From contig DYFX01000004.1 in assembly GCA_020724945.1 (NCBI GenBank), positions 1,877 through 32,794 on the forward strand: 30,918 nucleotides of DNA. Reading direction: 5' to 3'. The translations under genes were made by a program, and so were the position numbers. The DNA is from Candidatus Paceibacter sp. GTDB taxonomy: Bacteria > Patescibacteriota > Patescibacteriia > SG8-24 > DYFX01. The notes below the pieces were generated by a model. The model worked only from the letters and a program-made list of their open reading frames with translations, ran no database searches and was not told the DNA's origin. Shown here piece after piece: positions 1 through 7,638 of the stretch (position 1 is the first letter of the stretch; each line of letters begins with the position of its first letter).

Positions 1-57
1 CCTCGAAAGAAGCCAAAAGCAAGCAGGCGCTCGCCGAAAACCATGGATGCCGCATGA
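1..57 (+). CDS. Possible 3' end of an upstream gene (uncertain frame)
   Basis: Frame 1 is open from the left edge to a TGA at 55-57 and would give a short basic tail ending in TMDAA. Frame 3 is also open here and has a better third-position GC pattern, but it has no stop near the next gene. The upstream gene and its frame therefore cannot be settled from this window. The TGA overlaps an ATG at 54-56 that is out of frame with the following glycosyltransferase. Confidence 0.2.
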   Translation, partial: PRKKPKASRRSPKTMDAA

Positions 58-63
58 CCGAAA

Positions 64-1194
64 TTGCTGCTGATCGTCACCTCCTCCGCCTGGGGCGGCG
101 CCGAAGCCTATGTCCTCCGCCTCGCGACCGCCGCGGCGGCGGCTTTCGATGTGACCGTCGCCGCCGGGCCGTCGAAATCTCGCGAACTCTTCCGCCGGCT
201 TCCGTCCGGCGTGAAGGCGTTCGAGCTCGGCGACCTCGTCCGCCCCATCGCGCCCTGGAGCGACTTCAAGGCGGTCCGGCGCCTGCGGAGGCTGATCGAC
301 GAGGAGGGCTTCGACCTCGTGCACGCCAACAGCAGCAAGGCGGGGCTCGTCGCCGCGCTGGCCGTCCGCCTTTCGCGGAAACGGCCGCGCCATGTCTTCA
401 CCGCCCACGGCTGGGGCTTCTCCGAACGGCGCGGCCTCGCCTTCCGCCTCGCGGTGCTCTGGAGCGAGAAGCTCGCCTCGCGCTGGCGCGACGCGACCGT
501 CGTGCTGACCGGCGCCGAACGCGCGACGGCCCTGCGCCGCGGACTTTCGACGGACGAACGCCTGCATCTCATCCCCCTCGGCATCGATCCGGGCGAGATC
601 GCGTTTCTCGACGCGACGGCCGCGCGGACGGAGCTCTCGCGCGTCTGCGGCGCGCGCCTCGAAGGGCGCGTCATCGGGACGATCGCCAACGCCTATCCCG
701 CCAAGGACCTGCCGAACCTGCTCGCCGCCTTCGCGCTTCTCGCGCCGGAGGTTCCCGACGCGGAACTCGTCGTCCTCGGCGACGGCCCCGAGATGCCGCG
801 GCTTCGGGAGCTCCGCGCCGTGCATCCGCACCGCGCGCGCATCCATCTGCCCGGCGCCGTCACGGACGCCGCCCGCCTGCTGAAGGGCTTCGATCTCTTC
901 GCTCTCCCCTCCTCGAAAGAAGGCCTCCCCTGGGCCGTCCTCGAAGCGTCGCTCGCGGGCGTCCCCGTCGTCGCCACGCGGGTCGGCGCGCTTCCGGAGA
1001 TCGTCGAGGACGGCGAAACGGGACTGCTCGTGCCGCCCTCCGATCCCGCCGCGCTCTCCGACGCCTTGCGCAGGCTCCTGACGGATGCCGCGCTCCGCGC
1101 ACGCATCGAAAACGGCGTGCCGCGCATCGCGGAACGCCGTTCGGGTTCGATGATGATCCATGCGACGCTCGCGCTGTACCGCTCGCTCGCTTAA
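64..1194 (+). CDS. GT4-family glycosyltransferase
   Basis: This is a GT-B fold, GT4-type glycosyltransferase of 376 aa, probably cytoplasmic or membrane-associated, that transfers a sugar from a nucleotide donor onto a surface polysaccharide or lipid carrier. The N-terminal acceptor domain opens with a hydrophobic strand and a WGGAE loop (about residues 9-14). The C-terminal donor domain has the E-x7-E element in SSKEGLPWAVLEASLAG, followed by VVATRVGALPEIV and GLLVPPSD. No ATG is available in frame. The only early start is TTG at 64, without a Shine-Dalgarno, 7 nt after the stop of frame 1. An ATG at 54 is one frame off, so a one-base indel near 58-64 is possible. Its TAA overlaps the stop of the convergent ligase gene. 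Family assignment is firm; donor and acceptor are unknown. Confidence 0.88.
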   Translation: MLLIVTSSAWGGAEAYVLRLATAAAAAFDVTVAAGPSKSRELFRRLPSGVKAFELGDLVRPIAPWSDFKAVRRLRRLIDEEGFDLVHANSSKAGLVAALAVRLSRKRPRHVFTAHGWGFSERRGLAFRLAVLWSEKLASRWRDATVVLTGAERATALRRGLSTDERLHLIPLGIDPGEIAFLDATAARTELSRVCGARLEGRVIGTIANAYPAKDLPNLLAAFALLAPEVPDAELVVLGDGPEMPRLRELRAVHPHRARIHLPGAVTDAARLLKGFDLFALPSSKEGLPWAVLEASLAGVPVVATRVGALPEIVEDGETGLLVPPSDPAALSDALRRLLTDAALRARIENGVPRIAERRSGSMMIHATLALYRSLA

Positions 1195-3389
1195 CCTCCG
1201 TTCGCGACGATCTGATCGCGCGAGGCGGTGATCTGCCGGATGAGCTCGGCGCGGTCAGGATAGAGTTCGAGCGCCTCCTTGATGATGGCGTCGCTGCGCT
1301 CCTTGTCGCCGAGCCCCCAGGCGCCGAGCGCGCCGGTCAGGTCCCACTGGACATTGCGCACCCCGAACTCGACGGATGCCTTCTGCATGGCGTCGAGCGC
1401 GTCCCATCGTCGCGCGTTCATGGCGTGCAGGGTGGCGTACTCGACCATGCTCCAGGCTTCGGGGTTCGAACGGACTTCCGGGTGTTCCGCCACATGCTTC
1501 ACGCCCGCGACCGGGTCGCGGAAGGCGATCTGCCAGCGCGCCCACCAGCCGTCGCCGTACGGGTTGGCGGGGTCGAGTTCCTTGATGCGGCGCACATGCG
1601 CTTCGGCGGCGTCGAGGTCGCCGCGCTCCCAGTCGATCTGCGCCAGCATGGCCTGCACCTCGTGCCGGTTCGGCGAGCGCGCGGCCATGGCCTCGGCGGC
1701 GTCCTCGAGCGCGGCCTGCTGTTCGGGCGTGCGCGGCCAGAAGCTCAAGTATCCCGAAGTCGTGACGAGCGCATGGACATAGTCAGTGCGGTTGTCCTGG
1801 AGCCGGCGGTACTCGTCCTCGACGAGATCGATGAGGATCTCCTTGAACGGGCCTTCCAGGTACTCGCCGCGCTGGCGGCTCAAGTGCGAGGTGAGCGCGC
1901 GGATGTCGCGTTCGTAGTACGGCGTCCGGAGCGCGCGGAGCTCCGCCAGCTTGCCCTTCCAGGTCTCCGCGTCGACATTCTGCGACAGCGAGATGATCAT
2001 GTCGGAAGTGAGGCGCGCGGCGGCGATCGTGCCGAAGATGGCGTTCCGCATGCACCAGAAGGAGAGCAGCGCCAGCACGAGGAAGACCGGGGTGGCCGCG
2101 GCGGACGATTCGTCAGGGCCTTCCTCGCCCGGGGCCTCGCCGCCGCCGCGGTCGGCGGCCACGAGCGCCAGCATGAAGAAGAGCGCCAGGTACGACATCG
2201 GCGTCTCGAAGATGAAGAGGTTGGTGGCGACCTGGGAGAAGGCCGCCACGACCAGGATCGCGCCCAGCGCGGGATCCGGCCGCCCCTTGCGGAGCGCGAG
2301 ACGGACGGCGAAGAAGAACATCGCCGCGTACGCCAGGAAGCCGATGACGCCGAAGTTGTGCAGCATCTCCAGCACCAGGTTGTGCGGGCGGTCCTGGCGC
2401 GTCTCGTAATCCGAATACCGCAGGGTCTTCGGGTCGTAGTTGAAGTAATAGCCGTCCTCGAAGTTCTCGGGGCCCCAGCCGAGGAGCGGACGCTGCTTGA
2501 TGCCCTTCACGGCGTTCTCGATGAGCAGCTTGCGCGAACCGGAGGTCTCCTCGATGTACTGGAGCGAGAGGCGGTTGTCGTAGAGCCATCGGTGCACGGG
2601 ACGGATCTTGTGCCCGGCGAGGAAGGCGACGATGGCCAGCGCGAGCAGGATGATGACGACGCGGCCGTACTTCCGGACGGCGCCTTCGCCGCGCAGGGCG
2701 GCGATGAGCGCGGCGATGGACGCGCCGACGAAGACGCCGATGAGCGCGCCCTTCGATTTCGTCATGAAGACGCCGATCAGGACGATCGCGGCGGACGAAA
2801 GCCAGAGCCAGCGCAGGCCGGTCTTCCAATGGCGGTAGATGAGCCAGCCGCACAGGAAAAGGTGCGGCACCAGGAACTGCCCGAGATAGCTCGGATTGCC
2901 GAGCGTCGCGCTGCCGCGGCCGTCGCCGCCCGGGGCGCCGTTCGCCACCTGCGCGATGGCGTGGATCGAGAGGATGACGGCCGTGGCGACGGCGGCCACG
3001 ACCGGCACGGTCATCGCGCGCCGCCAGACCGCGCCGGCCATCAGGAAGAACGCCAGCAGGTGGTACTGGAAGAACAGGCCGGTCAGGCGGTCCGGCTTGT
3101 CCCAGAAGCTGCGGTGCGGATTCTCGCCGAGCAGCATCGAGAGCGTGGCGACGGCGAAGTACGCGAGGAGCGCGTAGAGGAACGCGTTCTTGGCCGGGCG
3201 GAACTCCCTGCGCCGCAGGGCGAGCAGAACATAGAGCGGGAAGAGGATCTCGATGATGAGCTGGAAGCCCCAGATCTTGCCGGAGACCCACGGGTAGAGG
3301 TGCTTGAGCACCACCACGAACGGCAGGGCGAAGACCGCGATGAGGCCGTAGCGGACGGCGGCGAGCAGGAAGGAATCGAGCGGCTTCAT
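1191..3389 (-). CDS. O-antigen ligase-like membrane protein with C-terminal TPR-like region
   Basis: A 732-aa polytopic membrane protein of the Wzy/O-antigen ligase superfamily, expected to join glycan units to a carrier at the outer face of the membrane. Hydrophobic segments run from about residue 10 to 410 and again around 433-455. Family landmarks are the GNPSYLGQF segment (about 164-172), LLGWGPENF (302-310) and DRPHNLVLE with its histidine (333-341) in the large periplasmic-type loop. The last 270 residues are soluble helical pairs resembling tetratricopeptide repeats. The start is the ATG at 3389, which overlaps the murC TGA as ATGA. An ATG five codons upstream is also in frame but lies inside murC. 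There is no Shine-Dalgarno, so translational coupling to murC is likely. Polymerase and ligase cannot be told apart from sequence alone. Confidence 0.85.
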   Translation of the reverse strand: MKPLDSFLLAAVRYGLIAVFALPFVVVLKHLYPWVSGKIWGFQLIIEILFPLYVLLALRRREFRPAKNAFLYALLAYFAVATLSMLLGENPHRSFWDKPDRLTGLFFQYHLLAFFLMAGAVWRRAMTVPVVAAVATAVILSIHAIAQVANGAPGGDGRGSATLGNPSYLGQFLVPHLFLCGWLIYRHWKTGLRWLWLSSAAIVLIGVFMTKSKGALIGVFVGASIAALIAALRGEGAVRKYGRVVIILLALAIVAFLAGHKIRPVHRWLYDNRLSLQYIEETSGSRKLLIENAVKGIKQRPLLGWGPENFEDGYYFNYDPKTLRYSDYETRQDRPHNLVLEMLHNFGVIGFLAYAAMFFFAVRLALRKGRPDPALGAILVVAAFSQVATNLFIFETPMSYLALFFMLALVAADRGGGEAPGEEGPDESSAAATPVFLVLALLSFWCMRNAIFGTIAAARLTSDMIISLSQNVDAETWKGKLAELRALRTPYYERDIRALTSHLSRQRGEYLEGPFKEILIDLVEDEYRRLQDNRTDYVHALVTTSGYLSFWPRTPEQQAALEDAAEAMAARSPNRHEVQAMLAQIDWERGDLDAAEAHVRRIKELDPANPYGDGWWARWQIAFRDPVAGVKHVAEHPEVRSNPEAWSMVEYATLHAMNARRWDALDAMQKASVEFGVRNVQWDLTGALGAWGLGDKERSDAIIKEALELYPDRAELIRQITASRDQIVANGG

Positions 3390-4780
3390 CGGTGCGTTCG
3401 GCATAGCGGGTACGCGATGGAATAAATGTCTCCGGCTCCCATGATCAGCATGATAGCACCTTCGGCCTCGGCGTCTTCGAGCAGGGCGAGCGCGGCCTGC
3501 GGCCCTGCGGCGTAGCGGACATCCTTCACGACGCCGCGCGCCTTGACCGCCTCGACGAGGTCGCGCGAGGAGATCTCGCCCTCATGCTCCTTGCGGCCGG
3601 CCACGCCGTAGATCTCCGAGAGGATGAGCGCGTCGGCGGCGTCGAAGGACGGGACGAAGGCGTCGAAGAGCTTACGGGTGCGGTCGTGATGGTGCGGCTG
3701 GAAGGCGAGGAGGACGCGGCGGCCGGGATAGAACTCGCGCGCGGCCTCGATCGTCGCCTCGATGGCGTCCGGCGTGTGGCCGTAGTCGGAGATGACCGGA
3801 GCGCCATCGCGTTCCCCCACCTTCTCGAAGCGCCGCCAGATGCCGGCGAACTCCGCGAGCGCGGAGCGGACCGCCCCCTCCTTCGCCCCGAGCGCGCGGG
3901 CCGCGGCGATGGCCGCCAGCGCGTTGGAGACATTGAACGCTCCGGGCACGCGCAGTTCGAGGCCTCGCCAGGCGGCGCCGTCCTTGAAGACCGCGTCGAA
4001 ACGCTGGAGCCCTTCGGAGATCTCATGGTTCTCGACATGCAGATCGGCGTCGGGCCTGAAGCCGAAAGTGCCGTTCGGGCGATCGATCCCCGCGTACGCG
4101 ACGCGGCTCCCCTCGTCATCCGCGTTCCAGATGAGCGGCGCATCCTCCGGCAGTTTCGTCGCGAAGGCACGGAAGGTCTCCTGGATATGCGCGAGATCGC
4201 GATAGTAGTCGAGATGATCCTCGACGATCTTGGTCGTCAGCACGACGGACGGCTGGAGATGCATGAACTGTTCGCGGTACTCGCAGGCTTCGACGACGAA
4301 GATGCCCCCCTTGCCCGGACGGAAGTTGCCGTATTCGAATGAAGGCACGCGGCTGCCGACGACGACCATCGGGTCGAGCCCCGCGCGTTCGAGGATGAGC
4401 GCGAGCATCGCGGTCGTGGTCGACTTGCCGTTGGTGCCGCAGACGGCGACCGTGCGCTCGCCCCGCGAGACGAGGCCGAGGAACTCGAAGTAGCTCATCT
4501 GCGGGATGCCGAGGCGCGCCGCTTCGACGCGCTCGACCTGCGATTCGGGCGCGGCCGAAGTATAGATGAGGAGATCGAGGTCGGGCTCGATATTGGAGGA
4601 CGCGGGCGCCAGCACGCGGATGCCGGCGCGCTCGGCGTCGGCCGTCACGACGCTCGGCGCCTCGTCGGAGCCGCTCACTTCCTTGCCCTGCAGACGCAAA
4701 AACTTGGCGGCCGCGGAGACGCCGATGCCGCCGATGCCCACGCAGTGGACGCGGTGGAGATGATCGAGATCGAGGGGCAT
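3386..4780 (-). CDS. murC: UDP-N-acetylmuramate--L-alanine ligase MurC
   Basis: The cytoplasmic Mur ligase that adds L-Ala to UDP-MurNAc, first step of the peptide stem; 464 aa, normal length. The N-terminal Rossmann-like domain shows GIGGIGVS (15-22). The central ATPase has P-loop GTNGKSTTT (115-123), EACEYREQF (164-172) and DHLDYY (188-193). The C-terminal domain has DYGHTP (332-337), FQPHHHDRT (360-368) and IMGAGDI (446-452). Several positions differ from the usual MurC signatures (GTHGKT, DYGHHP, FQPHRYSRT). Those replacements resemble what I remember of Patescibacteria MurC and do not remove the P-loop lysine. It is the first gene of a two-gene unit with the ligase-like protein. A TTGAAA/TAGGAT promoter ends 9 nt before the ATG, implying an almost leaderless mRNA. 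Mpl-type ligase is the main alternative. Confidence 0.9.
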   Translation of the reverse strand: MPLDLDHLHRVHCVGIGGIGVSAAAKFLRLQGKEVSGSDEAPSVVTADAERAGIRVLAPASSNIEPDLDLLIYTSAAPESQVERVEAARLGIPQMSYFEFLGLVSRGERTVAVCGTNGKSTTTAMLALILERAGLDPMVVVGSRVPSFEYGNFRPGKGGIFVVEACEYREQFMHLQPSVVLTTKIVEDHLDYYRDLAHIQETFRAFATKLPEDAPLIWNADDEGSRVAYAGIDRPNGTFGFRPDADLHVENHEISEGLQRFDAVFKDGAAWRGLELRVPGAFNVSNALAAIAAARALGAKEGAVRSALAEFAGIWRRFEKVGERDGAPVISDYGHTPDAIEATIEAAREFYPGRRVLLAFQPHHHDRTRKLFDAFVPSFDAADALILSEIYGVAGRKEHEGEISSRDLVEAVKARGVVKDVRYAAGPQAALALLEDAEAEGAIMLIMGAGDIYSIAYPLCRTHR

Positions 4781-4789
4781 TTCCTGCCT

Positions 4790-4818
4790 ATCCTATCCGT
4801 TCGGACCCGAAGTTTCAA
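4790..4818 (-). promoter_or_regulatory. murC promoter, near-leaderless
   Basis: Reading on the minus strand, TTGAAA and TAGGAT are separated by 17 bp. Only 9 nt separate the -10 box from the murC ATG at 4780, so transcription would begin about 2-3 nt upstream of it. Confidence 0.6.
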
Positions 4819-4824
4819 GACAAG

Positions 4825-4848
4825 AAAAAAGACCCTCGATGAGGGTCT
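4825..4848 (-). terminator. Intrinsic terminator of the unknown gene at 4855-5340
   Basis: An 8-bp stem (AGACCCTC / GAGGGTCT) with a 3-nt loop is followed on the minus strand by six T. It lies between the end of the unknown gene and the murC promoter. Confidence 0.8.
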
Positions 4849-4854
4849 CCGGCG

Positions 4855-5340
4855 TCAGGCCGCCTGCGCGAGGCTCTGCTCGCTCGTGCGGCCGTCCCAA
4901 GCGGAGAGGTCTTCGACCGCGGCGAGGCAGAGCACGCCTTGGTCGGCGCGGGCGATGGGCACCGCCTGCCCGGCGAGGAAGACGACGCATTGGCGCGTGC
5001 GGATCTCGCCGTCGCGTTCGGAGAGCGTCCAGCCCGTATGGAAGAACGCGTACTTCGGGTCGGAGTAGATGTGATGCGGGACCAGGATCAGGACGCGCTC
5101 CGGCAGCTTCCGCACCCGATCGAACCAGCCGCAGGCGTACTCTTCCCGCTCCTCCCGCGAGCGGTAGCCGTCGTCCGAGCGGAAGGTCACGGGCCGGCGC
5201 TCCTCTCGGTAGAAGGCCGGGAACAGCAGGCGATCGCTCCCTTCGATGAGCGGCCGCCCGATGATGAGCGGCGTGTCGTCAGGTTCGGGTTCAGGAACGG
5301 TGCGTACGACGATCTTCGTTCTCGGTCGTTTTCTCGGCAT
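4855..5340 (-). CDS. Unknown 161-aa protein
   Basis: I do not recognise this family. The start at 5340 is fixed by a GGGAGG site 6 nt upstream. An ORF extension further upstream is a shadow of the opposite gene. The protein begins with a very basic stretch (MPRKRPRTK), then an acidic PEPEPDD segment. The soluble body is rich in Arg, Glu and aromatics, with ILVPHHIYSDPKYAFFHTG near residue 95 and a single Cys-Val-Val-Phe-Leu strand. There is no signal peptide or membrane helix. It is a single-gene unit with its own promoter and terminator, divergent from the gene at 5420. It is probably a lineage-restricted cytoplasmic protein; function unknown. Confidence 0.75.
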   Translation of the reverse strand: MPRKRPRTKIVVRTVPEPEPDDTPLIIGRPLIEGSDRLLFPAFYREERRPVTFRSDDGYRSREEREEYACGWFDRVRKLPERVLILVPHHIYSDPKYAFFHTGWTLSERDGEIRTRQCVVFLAGQAVPIARADQGVLCLAAVEDLSAWDGRTSEQSLAQAA

Positions 5341-5359
5341 GAGGATCCTCCCTTCCCTT

Positions 5360-5387
5360 TCTTTACACCTTTTTCCGCTGATGTCAA
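5360..5387 (-). promoter_or_regulatory. Promoter of the unknown gene at 4855-5340
   Basis: A perfect TTGACA (5382-5387 on the minus strand) lies 16 bp from TAAAGA. The predicted transcript has a short leader with the GGGAGG ribosome site. The 5'-ends of this gene and the divergent gene at 5420 share this 80-bp spacer. Confidence 0.6.
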
Positions 5388-5419
5388 GATGGCGGAAGCT
5401 CATTTCCGGAGGAGCCGCG

Positions 5420-5833
5420 ATGTCCGACGACAAGAAAGCCGGCGGCGACATGGCCGCCGAACAGGCCAACGCCCCCATCAAGCCCGAGGAGGTCAAGGTC
5501 ACGGTCAAGCCGCGCCAGGAGAATCTCCCGCCCAAGCGCGAGAGCCGCGCGCGCGACGCCGCCGAGAAGCGGAACGCCCAGAAGCAGGACCTGGCCGACA
5601 AGGCCTCGGACGGCGCGACCAAGGAGGTCCGCGAGGCCATCAAGGAAGCCGCGCCGAAGGGCCGCGAGGCGCAGATCGGCGCCGCCGAGAAGGCCGCCGA
5701 AGAGGTGGGCAAGAAGCTCCCCCAGCGCATCTTCAAGGATGTGCAGGTGGACATCCCCACCGAAGCGCCGATTACCAAGCCGGCGACCGAAGGCCCGCCG
5801 CCCGATCCGCCCCCTCCGAAACGGGGCATCTGA
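5420..5833 (+). CDS. Unknown Lys/Ala/Glu-rich, probably disordered 137-aa protein
   Basis: The start at 5420 follows a GGAGGAG site by 5 nt. The product is made almost only of Ala, Lys, Glu, Asp, Pro, Gln and Arg. It has no aromatic residue except one Phe and no cysteine, and it ends in a proline-rich tail (PPPDPPPPKRGI). Short amphipathic helices (AAEKRNAQKQ, REAIKEAA, EKAAEEVGKK) suggest a partly helical, otherwise disordered cytoplasmic protein, possibly nucleic-acid- or partner-binding. There is no signal peptide. A strong terminator follows 4 nt after the stop. No family was recognised. Confidence 0.72.
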   Translation: MSDDKKAGGDMAAEQANAPIKPEEVKVTVKPRQENLPPKRESRARDAAEKRNAQKQDLADKASDGATKEVREAIKEAAPKGREAQIGAAEKAAEEVGKKLPQRIFKDVQVDIPTEAPITKPATEGPPPDPPPPKRGI

Positions 5834-5837
5834 AAGA

Positions 5838-5862
5838 CCGACGCGTCGCGTCGGCTTTTTTT
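5838..5862 (+). terminator. Intrinsic terminator after the Lys/Ala-rich gene
   Basis: A 7-bp stem CCGACGC / GCGTCGG with GTC loop is followed by C and seven T on the plus strand. It also separates this gene from the convergent methyltransferase. Confidence 0.85.
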
Positions 5863-5865
5863 CGT

Positions 5866-6585
5866 TCAGCGCTTGCGGGCGATCAGCACGAGGTTCTCCC
5901 CGCGCAGCCAACCGGAGAGCTCCCCCTTCCTTACATATTGGCGTTCGACGATATCGAGTCCGGCGCCCTCGCACAGCCGCTCGAGCTCCTTCATCCGGAA
6001 GGCGCGGTAGTAGCGCGGAAAGTACGGCTTCTTCCAGGTGACCTTGAGGTCGCCGAAATCCCAGCCGTTCCTGCGGCCGAACGCCTGATGGAGCAAGGCG
6101 CCCCAGTGCCGCATCTGCCAGAGGTTCCAGACGGCGATGAGCACATAGCCGCCTGGACGCACGACGCGCGCGAGTTCGGCGACGGCCCGGCGGCGATACG
6201 CTTTCGACGGCACATGATGGAGGACGCCGGCCGCCACCGCGACATCGAAGCGGCCGTCCTCGACAGGGAGATCGAGCAGGTCGCCGACCTCGAAGGCCGC
6301 CCGGCCCTCGGCGATCTCCTTGGCCCAGCGCGCCTTGGCTTTCTCGACCGCTTCCTCGGAAAGGTCGACGCCGGCGTAGGAGACCTTCTTGCGGGCGAAG
6401 GTCTCGAAGACGCGGCCGTCGCCGCAGCCGACATCCAGCACCGCTTCGCGCTCGCGCACATAGTCCACGAAGCGTTCGAGCTCCTCGCGATAGAGGCGTT
6501 CGTGCACGGGCGCGGCCTCGACGGCCGCCTTGCGGTAGCCCTGACGCATCTCGGAGAGGATCTTGTCGGCGGTCTCTTTCTTCAT
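5866..6585 (-). CDS. Class I SAM-dependent methyltransferase, Trm9/AlkB8-like
   Basis: A 239-aa soluble methyltransferase. The SAM-binding motif I is VLDVGCGDGRVFE (about residue 50). Acidic motif II is AGVDLSEEAVEKA, followed by GDLLDLPVEDGRFDVAVA, VLHHVPSKAYRRRAV and RVVRPGGYVLIAVWNLWQ. The LHH..xxRR, PGG..LI.VW..xQ and C-terminal YYRAF motifs are those of the Trm9/AlkB8 tRNA wobble-uridine methyltransferase group rather than UbiE. Activity on tRNA is an inference. I chose ATG 6585 and not the upstream ATG 6594 because the latter is part of a TACAAT -10 box, which leaves 7 nt to ATG 6585. It is divergent from the epimerase gene and has no Shine-Dalgarno. Confidence 0.82.
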   Translation of the reverse strand: MKKETADKILSEMRQGYRKAAVEAAPVHERLYREELERFVDYVREREAVLDVGCGDGRVFETFARKKVSYAGVDLSEEAVEKAKARWAKEIAEGRAAFEVGDLLDLPVEDGRFDVAVAAGVLHHVPSKAYRRRAVAELARVVRPGGYVLIAVWNLWQMRHWGALLHQAFGRRNGWDFGDLKVTWKKPYFPRYYRAFRMKELERLCEGAGLDIVERQYVRKGELSGWLRGENLVLIARKR

Positions 6586-6592
6586 ATGCGCC

Positions 6593-6620
6593 ATTGTACC
6601 CTGCCGGCGCAGACTGGCAA
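6593..6620 (-). promoter_or_regulatory. Methyltransferase promoter, leaderless
   Basis: TTGCCA and TACAAT, 16 bp apart on the minus strand, place the transcript start at or next to ATG 6585. The -35 box is the same six bases that serve the divergent epimerase promoter. Confidence 0.5.
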
Positions 6621-6643
6621 AAACCGGGGCGCCGCGCTAGACT
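6615..6643 (+). promoter_or_regulatory. Epimerase promoter, leaderless
   Basis: TGGCAA and TAGACT are 17 bp apart. The -10 box ends 8 nt before the ATG at 6652 and no ribosome site is present. Confidence 0.45.
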
Positions 6644-6651
6644 GTCGCCAT

Positions 6652-7638
6652 ATGTTCGAATCCCTGAAAGGCGCGAGAATCCTGGTCACCGGCGGCGCCG
6701 GCTTCGTCGGTTCCCATCTGGTCGACCGCCTGCTCGAACTCGGCGCCGGCAAAGTGGTGGTGCTCGACAACTTGATGACCGGCAAGCGCGAGAATGTCGA
6801 GCAGCACGCCGCCGACGCGCGTTTCACCTTCATCCACGGCGATGCCAACCACCGCGGCACGCTCGAGACCGTCTTCCTGGTCCATCAGCCGGAATATGTC
6901 TTCCATCTGGCCGCCCTGGTCGGCGTGAAGCGCGTCGAGGAACAGCCCCTCGAAGTCCTCAAGGATCTCGACGGCCTGCGCGGCATCTTCGAGCTTTCGC
7001 ACTACCACGGCGTGAAGAAGGTGCTGTTCACATCGTCCTCGGAAGCCTACGGCGAACCGGTCGCGATGCCTTCGGCCGAGCACGGCCCGCTGAACGCCAA
7101 CCCGCGCGACCCGTACGCGCTCGTGAAGCTCATCGGCGAAAACCTCTCGCACCATTATTGGCATAAGTACGGCCTGCCGACGGTCGCGCTGCGTTTCTTC
7201 AATGTCTACGGCCCGCGCCAGGAATCCTCCGGCTACGGCTTCGTCGTCAGCATCTTCCTCGATCGCGTGATGAAAGGCCTCGCCCCCGTCATCTTCGGCG
7301 ACGGCACCGCCACGCGCGACTTCGTCTTCTATAAGGACAACATCGAATGCATCTTGCGTTCGATGGTGAAGGAAGAGACCAACGGCGAGACGATCAACAT
7401 CGGCAAGGGCAAGCCCACCGAGATCAAGGAGCTGGCCGAGATGATCATCGGGCTCTCCGGCAAGGACCTGAAGCCGGAATACGCGCCGACGCGCAAGATC
7501 GAGATCAAGTATCGCTCGCCCGACACCGCCAAGATGGAGAAGCTGCTCGGCTGCAAGGCCACCACGCCGCTGGAAGAAGGCTTGCGTATCACCTACGCCT
7601 ATCTGGAGGAGAAGAACCGCACCGCATGCGTGTCCTGA
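6652..7638 (+). CDS. NAD-dependent nucleotide-sugar epimerase/dehydratase (extended SDR)
   Basis: A 328-aa extended short-chain dehydrogenase/reductase acting on a nucleotide-sugar such as UDP-glucose, in the cytoplasm. The dinucleotide site is TGGAGFVGSH (about 13-22). Catalytic residues are visible in FTSSSEAYGEP and in PYALVKLIGE (Tyr-x3-Lys). The substrate-binding half has RFFNVYGPRQ and FGDGTATRDFV. The second serine and the YGEP segment fit 4-epimerases and related dehydratases; the exact sugar cannot be read. No Shine-Dalgarno is present and a -10 box lies 8 nt upstream. It overlaps the following GT4 glycosyltransferase by 13 bp, so the pair probably makes and uses the same sugar donor for a surface glycan. 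Confidence 0.9.
   Translation: MFESLKGARILVTGGAGFVGSHLVDRLLELGAGKVVVLDNLMTGKRENVEQHAADARFTFIHGDANHRGTLETVFLVHQPEYVFHLAALVGVKRVEEQPLEVLKDLDGLRGIFELSHYHGVKKVLFTSSSEAYGEPVAMPSAEHGPLNANPRDPYALVKLIGENLSHHYWHKYGLPTVALRFFNVYGPRQESSGYGFVVSIFLDRVMKGLAPVIFGDGTATRDFVFYKDNIECILRSMVKEETNGETINIGKGKPTEIKELAEMIIGLSGKDLKPEYAPTRKIEIKYRSPDTAKMEKLLGCKATTPLEEGLRITYAYLEEKNRTACVS

Noticed and set aside
54..3425. An 1123-aa plus-strand ORF covering the first 3.4 kb
   Set aside because: It is Arg/Pro/Gly-rich shadow sequence across a real GT4 gene and the antisense of the ligase gene; long empty frames are expected at this GC.
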